22,061 bases of DNA. Source: a virus. Location of the stretch: positions 1-22,061 of IMG/VR virus record IMGVR_UViG_3300025789_000172; one strand, written 5' to 3'. Below are positions 5,062 to 12,468 of this stretch, one piece after another (within the stretch, counting starts at the first letter, position 1; the number at the start of each line of letters is the position of its first letter). Made by a program: the position numbers and the translations under genes. The notes beneath the pieces were generated by a model, which did not search any database, was not told the origin of the DNA, and was given only the letters and a program-made list of their open reading frames with translations.

Positions 5062-5615
5062 TACACAAGCCTTGGGCTAAAAGCAAAAGTAGCAGGGTAA
5101 TCTTTGATTAGCTCTGTATTGTCATGCCATTGGTCAGGGGTAATAAAGCCAGGCTCAACTAAAGCTTTAATGTTCCATCCAAAGTTTAAATATAGAGTTT
5201 TGCCAAACATAGGCTTGTATAAGACCCATTGCCATAAACCATGACCTTTGACCAGTATGCTTCCAGGCTTAGTTGGGCTGCAATCTAAATCGCCTGTGTA
5301 ACTCATGCCTGTAGAACCATCAAAGGTTTTAACTGCAAAGCCATAAAAAGGATTGCGCCAAAGCCAATGAACTTCTGACCACCAACAAGGAGGAAAGTTA
5401 ACTTTAAATCCATCATCACCCCATAAACTATTGTCAGGGGTTTGAAACCAACTTAACCAGCTAAACAGTCTTGGCTCTGTAGCTTTTGCGGTTGCATTGT
5501 TAATCCAGCCATATTCGCCCTTACAAAATATAGGCAAAATGAAAGCCAATGGGTAAGTTAAAACTGTGCCAATAAGATTAATAATGACTAAGAATGGATA
5601 AAGTATGTAGCTCAT
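5061..5615 (-). CDS. Phage protein of unknown function with N-terminal membrane region (184 aa)
   Basis: The N-terminal 30 residues are hydrophobic (LYPFLVIINLIGTVLTYPLA) and likely form one or two spans. The rest is aromatic-rich and soluble, with WLSWFQTPDNSLWGDDGF and a WRNPFYGFAVK motif near the middle. Proteins with this pattern recur in lysis and tail regions of phages of Gram-negative bacteria (I recall a DUF7338-type family, not verified). Its function is not established. It lies inside the lysis block, overlapping the upstream small membrane protein by 4 bases (ATGA) and abutting Rz. Membrane anchoring suggests an envelope or exclusion role, which is inference. Confidence 0.6.
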   Translation of the reverse strand: MSYILYPFLVIINLIGTVLTYPLAFILPIFCKGEYGWINNATAKATEPRLFSWLSWFQTPDNSLWGDDGFKVNFPPCWWSEVHWLWRNPFYGFAVKTFDGSTGMSYTGDLDCSPTKPGSILVKGHGLWQWVLYKPMFGKTLYLNFGWNIKALVEPGFITPDQWHDNTELIKDYPATFAFSPRLV

Positions 5616-5797
5616 TGAATACCTTCGCTGGTTTTAAATCTAAGAATAGCAACAACTATTCCAATTAATACCAAAACTAAACCATAGTATTTATCAGAAA
5701 TAATATTTTGAAGGTTTGAAAAGTTATCATACAAAGCCCCAAATATAACAAGGGCCAAAGAAAACCACATAGTTTTAGAACTATGAACTCTTTTCAT
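5612..5797 (-). CDS. Small two-span membrane protein, possible holin/antiholin
   Basis: The 61-aa protein starts MKRVHSSKTMWFSLALVIFG and has two hydrophobic segments, about residues 10-24 and 38-53 (YYGLVLVLIGIVVAILRF). The pattern of a KTxWF entry, a central loop and a second span ending in LRF is common in short phage membrane proteins often labelled holins. It overlaps both neighbours by 4 bases. Because a second holin candidate sits beside the endolysin at 4433-4657, this one may be the holin, an antiholin or an accessory. Confidence 0.5.
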   Translation of the reverse strand: MKRVHSSKTMWFSLALVIFGALYDNFSNLQNIISDKYYGLVLVLIGIVVAILRFKTSEGIQ

Positions 5798-6012
5798 TTT
5801 CTAACAAAAAATATATCTGTTAAAAAGCTAATTACAGCACCAACAACAGAGGCTACACCCATTAAAGCCCAAAGACTGCCTTTAGACCTTTCAGCCATAA
5901 CTAACAGTTCTTTTAAATCTTTTCTAATTTCAGTAAGTTCTGATTCCATAGACTCAACTTTGTTCCATAGAACACCATAGCGCACTAAATCAATAGAGCC
6001 TCGGTCATCCAT
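5794..6012 (-). CDS. XhlA-like coiled-coil/tail-anchored membrane protein
   Basis: I chose the ATG at 6010-6012, which gives 72 residues, because GGAG lies 6 bases before it and it overlaps the upstream stop as TAATG. The ATG at 6024 lacks a ribosome site. The protein has an acidic/charged coiled-coil half (VESMESELTEIRKDLKELLV) and a C-terminal span at about residues 46-68 (LWALMGVASVVGAVISFL) ending in a basic tail. This matches haemolysin XhlA-like lysis accessory proteins. It sits at the start of the lysis block. The function is inferred from form alone. Confidence 0.5.
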   Translation of the reverse strand: MDDRGSIDLVRYGVLWNKVESMESELTEIRKDLKELLVMAERSKGSLWALMGVASVVGAVISFLTDIFFVRK

Positions 6013-6386
6013 TATGAACTCCATGTAGCAATCGGTTGTTTTGGGAATACAGGATTAGCTACAGGATTAACAGCATAACCTCTAACAATATTGCGATAAG
6101 CAATAAATTCAGCTTGATTAGTCAAATAAGGGTTATTTGTAGTGCTGGCAACATCAGGAATAGTGGCCCAATCTGTTGCATATAGCAAGGCACTAGCTTG
6201 TTGTTGGCAAGCAGCATTAGCAGCATTAGCATTCAAAATAGCTATTTCTGCATCACAAGCAGCTTTTGTAGGCTCTGCAATATCGGTGGAATACCATGAC
6301 AAAGTTTCAAAATCATTGTCATTGGTCATGCTCCATTTAGCATTAGGGGTCAATGCTGTAATAGCATCTGCATAAGTAGCACTCAT
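6012..6386 (-). CDS. Probable tail-fibre companion or assembly protein (124 aa)
   Basis: The C-terminal half carries a recognisable pattern: LYATDWATIPDV, then AEFIAYRNIVRGYAVNPV and NPVFPKQPIATWSS. Similar D-W/IPD-YR-R-W endings occur in XkdW-like and other proteins encoded next to tail fibres, which often help fold or assemble the fibre. The N-terminal part is soluble and alanine-rich in the middle (ILNANAANAACQQQASAL). It follows the fibre gene at 6383-7180 with a 4-base overlap, consistent with that role. It could equally be a minor virion protein. Confidence 0.45.
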   Translation of the reverse strand: MSATYADAITALTPNAKWSMTNDNDFETLSWYSTDIAEPTKAACDAEIAILNANAANAACQQQASALLYATDWATIPDVASTTNNPYLTNQAEFIAYRNIVRGYAVNPVANPVFPKQPIATWSS

Positions 6387-7180
6387 GATTCGTAAATCTC
6401 CAATAATGTAATGACAGCAGTTGCACCTAAACCAATATTACCTAAGTTTTTATTATAAGTAAGAGTTCCACCGCCTGCTGCCATATAAACTGTATAAGTT
6501 GTAGAAGCAGTAGTATTAGGAGTATCTAAATAAGAAAAAGAATTAGATGCTAATGTTTCGCCACCACTAATACTTCCCATAGTTGTAAAGACTGAGCCTG
6601 AACCAGCAAGGTTTGTAGTATTGCGATAAAGAGTAAATCCACTAAAGTTACCTGTAGAGCTATCAGCCCCAAAGCTAACTAAAGCTAATATTTTGCTATT
6701 TAAAGAGCTAGGAGTAATAGTAGCTGTATGGCCTGTAGTTACCAATGAGTTAGAAGTAGTGGATGCAGTTGTTGTAAATGTTTGCTGAACCATCTGAACA
6801 ATGACTCCAGGGGCAGTTAATGCTCCTGTTACCGCCAATGTTCCTGAAACTGTAGCATTACCTATAACAGGCAAAGTACCACCTACTACATTCAAAATGC
6901 CATATAAATTGTCATAGGTAGCAATTTGATTATTGCCTGAATCAGTCAATACAAATTTATATGAATTTCCATTTGTTAACCAAATCTCTTGTGGAGGCCT
7001 GCCATCTGTTCCTAAAACAATAGGATTAGCATTTGCTGTGCTTCCTGAAGAAGTTGTATAAGTTGCTAAAGGAGTGCTTGAACCAGCTTGGTATGTATAT
7101 AAAAGACCGCCAGCTAAAGGTAATCCTGTAGTTGTAAAAAATTGAAATCCATTACCAATGGGAGATAGTAAGACTGACAT
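6383..7180 (-). CDS. Tail fibre/appendage protein with phage adaptor N-terminus
   Basis: Residues 1-95 form the conserved appendage module SVLLSPIGNGFQFFTTTGLP, GGLLYTYQAGSSTPLATYT, then NGNSYKFVLTDSGNNQIATY and DNLYGI, which is common at the N-terminus of short-tail phage fibres and spikes and is thought to attach them to the tail. The rest (residues 100-265) is a Ser/Thr/Gly-rich beta domain with a repeated TVSGTLAVTGALTA motif and a likely receptor-binding or trimerising end. At 265 residues it is short for a spike with enzyme activity, and no depolymerase motif is visible. It comes after the ejection genes in the late operon, beside its probable companion at 6012. Confidence 0.65.
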   Translation of the reverse strand: MSVLLSPIGNGFQFFTTTGLPLAGGLLYTYQAGSSTPLATYTTSSGSTANANPIVLGTDGRPPQEIWLTNGNSYKFVLTDSGNNQIATYDNLYGILNVVGGTLPVIGNATVSGTLAVTGALTAPGVIVQMVQQTFTTTASTTSNSLVTTGHTATITPSSLNSKILALVSFGADSSTGNFSGFTLYRNTTNLAGSGSVFTTMGSISGGETLASNSFSYLDTPNTTASTTYTVYMAAGGGTLTYNKNLGNIGLGATAVITLLEIYES

Positions 7181-9147
7181 TATTGTTCCTTATATGTTGG
7201 ATTTCCAGATAATAAGCCTCTAAGAGCTGTAGCTGGAACATTTTTAGTTCTAGATTCAAATTTAGGTATTTCACCCAATCTCATCATATCGGCAAGTTTA
7301 GCTACAGAATTATTCTTATTAATATTAGCAATTTGTTTTGCGCCAAAAGTGCTTCCAGATAACAAAGCAGCAGATAGATTTCCGCTTAAAGCATGAGTTC
7401 CTACTGTGCTTAAAACACCCATTACAGTATCAGGAGCAAATTTAGAAATAAGGTCTAAAGTTTTTTGAGTTGCGCTTCCTTTAGCAACTTGTTTTATTGC
7501 TTCTTGTTCTTCAGGTGTAAAAAGCCTCATGCGCTTATCATTTTTTGCCAAACTGTTCATTTGGTTTTTTAATGATGTTGATAAACTTTGATTAGTAAAT
7601 TGAGCATCATTTACCATGTCATCAAAAATTTCAGCTTTTTTAAGTCTGGAATATTGAGTTCTAGCATCTTTCCATGCTTGAGCACCTTGAGGATTTCCAG
7701 CAGTTAAGTGTTGGTCTGGCGCATTTAAAACATAATCATCAAATTCATCTTTTAATTTTGAAGCCAACATTCTCACTTTAGGATTGCTAGAAACTTGCTC
7801 TCCAGCAATAATTTCTCTTAAAGCTTGTAACTCTAAATAATCTTTTGGCCTAGATGTATTTTTTAATTCATCTAATGCGCCTTTAATTCCTGAATAAGTG
7901 CTTGAATTTTCAGCATATCCAAATTGCCTTAAATCTTTACCAACTTGGTCCATATGAGCCGCGAATTTATCTGGAGCAAATTGAATGCCTGATTTTTCAG
8001 CTTGGCTATAAAGATTTTTTGCGGTAGCAGCAAGTTGTTCTTGAGAAGGCGCATTTAAAGACCTTTGCTTTAATGAAACTCCAAAAGGTGCGCCAACAGT
8101 AGCCCCAGCAAGCATAGCCAAATAGGGGTTGTCAGTTTTTTCATAAACAGCTTGTCCTGCCACAGCAGAAGGAATTGCAGCAGCAATTTGTGATTTAGGT
8201 GCAGCAGCAGCAGATTCAGCAACTCCTCTTACAAAAGGAGAAGCTGCTGTAGTAGCTAATCTAGTAACAGCAGGTAGTTCTGCAGCAGTTCCACCCATTG
8301 CACTACCAGCAGTTTCAATCATTCTTTCTGGGCCAGTTTGCGCTACAGGCAAACCAAGTCTAGTCATGTATTGTTGGATTAAATCGCTTGGCATTCCTAA
8401 TTTAGGAATATTAGTGCCTGCAAATTTGTTTATGCCACCTGTAACAGCATTAATACCAGTATTTAATACATCACCAACAGGAAGTGCAACAGAGCCTACA
8501 AGAGCACCAGCAGGGCCTGCCAAAGTTCCACCAACAGCAGCACCAGTTACAGCAGGAGTAGCACCTCTAGCAAACAATCCAGCAGCTCTAGGCAAAGTTA
8601 AATTAGGCTTTGGTTGTAGTTCTGATTCTGGAATATTGGTACTTCCAGGCAAAGATTCTGGGCTTACAAAAAGTTTATTGTTTTCAGCAAGGTTTACACC
8701 TTCTAAAACTTTATCAAGATACTTTTCTGGGTCTTTAGTTTTAAATCCACCATAAGCTTTCATGGCCTTTACATAATCGCCACCATGCTCTTTATGCAGT
8801 TGGCTAATGTAATAGTCCATTGCAGCTCTAGCTTCATCTTTATTGAATGGATTAAACTCCACTCCTTGTTTGTGAAGCATGGCTACAGTTTCAGGCATAA
8901 ATTGGCCTAAACCCATCGCACCAGAAGTAGGATTTACAGCAAGCGGATTGCCAGAACTTTCGGTTTGAATAACATTTTCCAAAAGCTTTGCTGGAGTTCC
9001 ATAGCTTTTTTTAGTATCAAATTTGTTTGATTCTGGAGGTGTATAACCAGAAACTTGAACACCAGGTTTACCTGTTCCAGTTTTACCAGAACCAGGTAAA
9101 AGCGCAGGTGCTGCTAATGAATCTGGGTCTACAAAATCTAAAGCCAT
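7180..9147 (-). CDS. Lytic transglycosylase-bearing DNA ejection protein (P22 gp16-position)
   Basis: The 655-aa protein has an SLT domain at about residues 50-150. The catalytic glutamate is E63 in ENVIQTESSGNPLAV, followed by SGAMGLGQFMPETV and the closing KAMKAYGGF. This domain cuts peptidoglycan locally during genome entry. The remainder is a long alpha-helical and alanine-rich region with a hydrophobic stretch near residues 195-235 (AVGGTLAGPAGALVGSVALP) that might insert into membrane. It is the third ejection-type gene, as in the P22 7-20-16 order, and starts 1 base into its neighbour's stop. P22 gp16 itself differs in its N-terminus, so this is a position-based parallel. Confidence 0.75.
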   Translation of the reverse strand: MALDFVDPDSLAAPALLPGSGKTGTGKPGVQVSGYTPPESNKFDTKKSYGTPAKLLENVIQTESSGNPLAVNPTSGAMGLGQFMPETVAMLHKQGVEFNPFNKDEARAAMDYYISQLHKEHGGDYVKAMKAYGGFKTKDPEKYLDKVLEGVNLAENNKLFVSPESLPGSTNIPESELQPKPNLTLPRAAGLFARGATPAVTGAAVGGTLAGPAGALVGSVALPVGDVLNTGINAVTGGINKFAGTNIPKLGMPSDLIQQYMTRLGLPVAQTGPERMIETAGSAMGGTAAELPAVTRLATTAASPFVRGVAESAAAAPKSQIAAAIPSAVAGQAVYEKTDNPYLAMLAGATVGAPFGVSLKQRSLNAPSQEQLAATAKNLYSQAEKSGIQFAPDKFAAHMDQVGKDLRQFGYAENSSTYSGIKGALDELKNTSRPKDYLELQALREIIAGEQVSSNPKVRMLASKLKDEFDDYVLNAPDQHLTAGNPQGAQAWKDARTQYSRLKKAEIFDDMVNDAQFTNQSLSTSLKNQMNSLAKNDKRMRLFTPEEQEAIKQVAKGSATQKTLDLISKFAPDTVMGVLSTVGTHALSGNLSAALLSGSTFGAKQIANINKNNSVAKLADMMRLGEIPKFESRTKNVPATALRGLLSGNPTYKEQ

Positions 9148-10607
9148 TATTTGCCCCTAGTAGCAATACCATTAATAACTCGCAAATCTTCTTGAGCTTT
9201 TTTATATCTTTCTGATTTTTCCCCACCAAGTTCTTTGGTAATTTGAGTCAATCCTTGTGGGTCAATGCCAGCATTTCTCTTGGCATCAGCCAATCTAATA
9301 GAGTCTAAATTTAAATTAGAGTTCCATTTTTGCTGATAATCATTCGCATAGATAGGGTTGTTATTGCTAATTGTTTGTGACTTGTCTACACCATGATTAA
9401 ACATCTGAACACCATAAGCCAATGCTCTGTTATATCTAGAAGTATATTGAATGGCATCTGGATTCCAAGTAGTCTTACCTGCTGTTTGAACAGCTTGTTC
9501 AATTTGCTTCTGAGTACCGCCAGTAACACCCATTTTTCCTGCGCCATAAGCAGGATTTTGTGACAACAAATTGGTTTCATTGGTCAATACATGGCCCAAA
9601 ATATCATAGTTTGCTGCAGGATTTCTAGTATTAAATTCAGGAATGCCAACATAGTTTCCTTTAAGAGCATTCCATAATTGAGCACCTTGACCAGTATCGG
9701 TAACTTGAGATAGTTGAATAGCTTGATTAGCAGCAGATTCAATCTGAACAGCTTTACCAGCTTGCTCTCTTGAAGTATTTACTAAATTATTACCAATTTC
9801 TAAATTGGTTGAAGTTTGAGGTGAAAGAGCAGAAACTGCTGGTCTTTGCTGATTTGCAGGTTTATTCATTTGGTCAGGTGTAACACCGCCTTGACCACCA
9901 CCGCCTACAGCAGAACCACCTACTTGACCGCCACCACCTACTAAATACTTTGTGCCTGGAGGCAAGCCAGAATTGTCCCCAGGTTGAGCAACAAGCTCTG
10001 TGCCTGGTGTTAAACCTAATGCAGTTGCTTGGCCAGCTTGAGTTCCTGGTGTTTGAGAGGAAAGTAATTGATTTCCTGTAGCCAAAGGAGCAGTAACACC
10101 ACCAAGATTGGTTTGAGATGCTTTTGGATAAAGTGCATCTAATTGACCTTGTGCATTTAAAGACCTAGCCATACTTTGTGCAAGCCAAGCTTTTAATTGA
10201 GATAAATTTCCACTTGCAGGAAGCCCTGCTAAAGCTTGTTGAACAGCAGCATCAGGAGTTCCTGCATTTTTTGCATGAACTTTTACTGAATCAATAATAT
10301 CTTGAGCTGTTAAATCAGGCTTATTAATGAGCCTTTGTTGGTCTTGAATAGTATTGGTTAAATGAGCCTGAAAGTTTTGTAATTGCGAAGTATTTGCTTC
10401 AGCAGTTGCCTTTCTAGCATTGGCTTGCCCTTGTTCAATTTCAGAAGGCAATAAAGCTTTCTTTTTTTGAACTTCAAGATTTTTTCCAGTAAGGTCAAGA
10501 ATATCTCCCAAAGAAGTAGCTTTAGGAGCATTTTGATTTCCATAAATACTAGGGTCAATAGTTTGACCTAATTGTGGAACTGAAACTCCGCTTGTGCTGA
10601 TTGCCAT
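9147..10607 (-). CDS. Putative DNA ejection protein (P22 gp20-position)
   Basis: This 486-aa protein is mainly alpha-helical and rich in Gln, Asn and Ala, with repeated helical segments such as EIEQGQANARKATAEANTSQ and a low-complexity Gly patch in the middle (residues near 225-245, with VGGGGQVGGSAVGGGGQGG-like composition). It has no catalytic signature. Position between a gp7-like gene and the transglycosylase gene, and its composition, fit the second of three ejected virion proteins in short-tailed phages. The family is too divergent for a firm sequence-based call. Start and ribosome site are ordinary. Confidence 0.5.
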   Translation of the reverse strand: MAISTSGVSVPQLGQTIDPSIYGNQNAPKATSLGDILDLTGKNLEVQKKKALLPSEIEQGQANARKATAEANTSQLQNFQAHLTNTIQDQQRLINKPDLTAQDIIDSVKVHAKNAGTPDAAVQQALAGLPASGNLSQLKAWLAQSMARSLNAQGQLDALYPKASQTNLGGVTAPLATGNQLLSSQTPGTQAGQATALGLTPGTELVAQPGDNSGLPPGTKYLVGGGGQVGGSAVGGGGQGGVTPDQMNKPANQQRPAVSALSPQTSTNLEIGNNLVNTSREQAGKAVQIESAANQAIQLSQVTDTGQGAQLWNALKGNYVGIPEFNTRNPAANYDILGHVLTNETNLLSQNPAYGAGKMGVTGGTQKQIEQAVQTAGKTTWNPDAIQYTSRYNRALAYGVQMFNHGVDKSQTISNNNPIYANDYQQKWNSNLNLDSIRLADAKRNAGIDPQGLTQITKELGGEKSERYKKAQEDLRVINGIATRGK

Positions 10608-10616
10608 AATTTATTC

Positions 10617-11405
10617 CTAAGCTATTTGAATTGGTGTAGATGGAGCTTGAATACCAAATCCACCACCTGTTCCACCAGAACCATAATAATTTGGGCTTGA
10701 ATTACCAATGGTGTTTAAACTTGTTCCACCGCTAGGTATAGAAATTGGTGCATTATTACCACTATTCATTGCGCTATAAGCACCCATAGTGCCTATTGTA
10801 TTGGCTGTGCTACCATAAATATTGCCTTGAGCAATTTGAGAAGCAGCAGTAGCATTGGCTGAACCTATTCCAAGATTTGCCACATTAGTTGCTGTTCCTA
10901 ATTGAGCATTAGACTGTCCAGTTGTACCTGCAAGACCTAAATTAGCATTTGCCAAATCAATAGCAGCAATATTGCCTCTTTGAGCTTGAAAATTATTAAA
11001 TGCATTTTGATAAGCATTTTGAGCATAATTTTGGGTATAGTCACTTAGTGACTTTAAAGCATTTCCACCTATAGCACCGCCAGAAGCATTGCTGGCATTT
11101 AAATTGGTCTTTTGTCCAATATCTAATCCAAAAGCATAATTAGGAGCTAAATTAGCATTTAAATCTTGATTGCTAAATTGTTCATTAAAATAAGGATTGC
11201 CAGAAGTAAGGCTTGCTAATGGAGTTGCGCCATAATTAGCATAAGGAATAAAATTTTGAGATGCTGTATTTCCAGCAGCAAGTATATTACTTTGCTGTTG
11301 TGTAGCAGCATTTGCTTGAGTTTGAGCAGCATTTTGTTGCCCTTGACTAGACAAATAACCTGCTGCAACTGAACCTACAACTACTGCTGTTGCGACTCCT
11401 GACAT
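10617..11405 (-). CDS. DNA transfer/ejection protein (P22 gp7-position)
   Basis: The 262-aa product begins with a short hydrophobic segment, AVVVGSVAAGYLSSQGQQ, then a Gln/Ala helix rich in QANAATQQQ. It carries the motif seen in many phage DNA-transfer proteins: NYAFGLDIGQKTNLNAS, GGAIGGNALKSLSDYTQ, and NAYQNAFNNFQAQRGNI. The rest is low-complexity Ala/Gly/Asn and ends in a Gly-rich tail. It follows the cupin-SET gene without a gap, at the place of P22 gene 7, whose product is packed in the virion and ejected with DNA. Assignment is by motif plus gene order. Confidence 0.6.
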   Translation of the reverse strand: MSGVATAVVVGSVAAGYLSSQGQQNAAQTQANAATQQQSNILAAGNTASQNFIPYANYGATPLASLTSGNPYFNEQFSNQDLNANLAPNYAFGLDIGQKTNLNASNASGGAIGGNALKSLSDYTQNYAQNAYQNAFNNFQAQRGNIAAIDLANANLGLAGTTGQSNAQLGTATNVANLGIGSANATAASQIAQGNIYGSTANTIGTMGAYSAMNSGNNAPISIPSGGTSLNTIGNSSPNYYGSGGTGGGFGIQAPSTPIQIA

Positions 11406-12239
11406 TTAATTTCTCCTTATTGCAAGATTTAGGGCTTGACGATAATCAATAGTAATTTCTTCCCCCAAATTACCGCCTTGGCATCCATTTATAGCCTTAT
11501 TTGCCACTAAATCAATATTGCCATTATCCCTCAAAACCATAATTCCATTAGCATTTTTTGCATGATTTGTATATCTTCCTACAGGGGTTCTTTTGCCATC
11601 TATGCGAGCTGGAGCAATTACCTCTCCTTGAGCAATATTTCCTGTAGCAAATACACCTTTTCCATCAATTCTTGAATTAGCAATCATCATTTTGTAATTG
11701 CCAAAAGGCATGGGAATTTGGTCATCCATGTTTTCTGTCTGTTTTCTAACAGTTTCATGGTCAAAACCATATTCAGCAATAGCTAAATAATAATCAGCTA
11801 CATCAGAAGAATGGTCTAAAGTTAATAATAAATTTTGAGCTTTTTGATTTTCTTGCCAAGTTATGCTTTTTTCAAGAAACATAGATTCAAGCTTTTCTAC
11901 ATCGGTTTCCAAAGTCGCATAAACATTTTGCCAAACCATTTTTTCATGAATATATCCAATTTTTCGACCTGGCTTTGAAACAAAAACTTGAGGAGCAATT
12001 AATTCATTTTTTGAGCCATCCTCATTGACCATTGTTACTCTACCAGAAATCATTATGTTTAAATGTTCGGTTTTTTGATAATGACCTATGGACAATGTAC
12101 CAGCAGGAATGGTGACTTCTCGGATGTAGATATTAGGGCCAAAGCGATGCACTACAGGACAATCTACTTGTTCATGCTTTAAAAATTCAGCTTCTAATTG
12201 CTGAACTTTTTCTTCAGTTATAACTTGTAAACTAGACAT
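11406..12239 (-). CDS. Cupin-SET domain fusion, putative phage protein-lysine methyltransferase
   Basis: From the ATG at 12237-12239 the protein has 277 residues. Residues 30-125 are a cupin-type beta barrel: IPAGTLSIGHYQKTEHLNIM (H53, H59 as possible metal ligands), then FVSKPGRKIGYIHEKMVW with H98. After a helical linker, residues 183-270 carry SET-domain marks: NSRIDGKGVFATGNI, then GRYTNHAKNANG with the NH core, and GEEITIDYR with the catalytic-type tyrosine Y266. SET enzymes transfer methyl groups from S-adenosylmethionine to lysine side chains. A longer frame from 12332 adds a leucine-rich N-terminus overlapping the preceding gene and lacks a good ribosome site. The gene lies between tail hub and ejection genes. 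Which protein it modifies, if any, is unknown. Confidence 0.75.
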   Translation of the reverse strand: MSSLQVITEEKVQQLEAEFLKHEQVDCPVVHRFGPNIYIREVTIPAGTLSIGHYQKTEHLNIMISGRVTMVNEDGSKNELIAPQVFVSKPGRKIGYIHEKMVWQNVYATLETDVEKLESMFLEKSITWQENQKAQNLLLTLDHSSDVADYYLAIAEYGFDHETVRKQTENMDDQIPMPFGNYKMMIANSRIDGKGVFATGNIAQGEVIAPARIDGKRTPVGRYTNHAKNANGIMVLRDNGNIDLVANKAINGCQGGNLGEEITIDYRQALNLAIRRN

Positions 12240-12468
12240 TGTAATAAGGAACTTTATAAGGCTTACCAGCAACAGTAATATTGATAAATCCAGCAGGGTT
12301 AGTAGGCAATACTGCTGCGCCTTTGGAAGCATTAGGCGAGCTACTAAAATTTAGTAAATTCAAAAAATACTGTTGCCAAGACCTAGTTGGCATCTTTGTA
12401 GACTCATCTAGCAAAGGGGTCTGTGGATAAGGATTTAATTGAGAATTGCCATAAATCTGATTTGCCAT
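12232..12468 (-). CDS. Small virion-operon protein (78 aa), position of P22 gene 26/14
   Basis: The protein starts MANQIYGNSQLNPYPQTPLL and ends with the conserved-looking LPTNPAGFINITVAGKPYKV then PYYNV. Proteins with this P-TNP-GFI and YK-PYYN ending recur next to gp10-like genes in phages, but I know of no tested function. It is far too short for a P22-type tail needle (gp26, 233 aa). Its start overlaps the gp10-like stop by 1 base and its stop overlaps the cupin-SET start by 8 bases, implying co-translation. A tail plug or closure role is inference from location. Confidence 0.65.
   Translation of the reverse strand: MANQIYGNSQLNPYPQTPLLDESTKMPTRSWQQYFLNLLNFSSSPNASKGAAVLPTNPAGFINITVAGKPYKVPYYNV

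Noticed and set aside
8366-8755. Plus-strand 129-codon open frame
   Set aside because: It lies within the transglycosylase gene on the opposite strand and has low-complexity composition. Long antisense frames are expected here.
12240-12332. Extended leucine-rich N-terminus of the cupin-SET protein resembling a membrane anchor
   Set aside because: It overlaps the conserved end of the 78-aa gene, has no ribosome site, and the cupin homology begins after the ATG at 12239.
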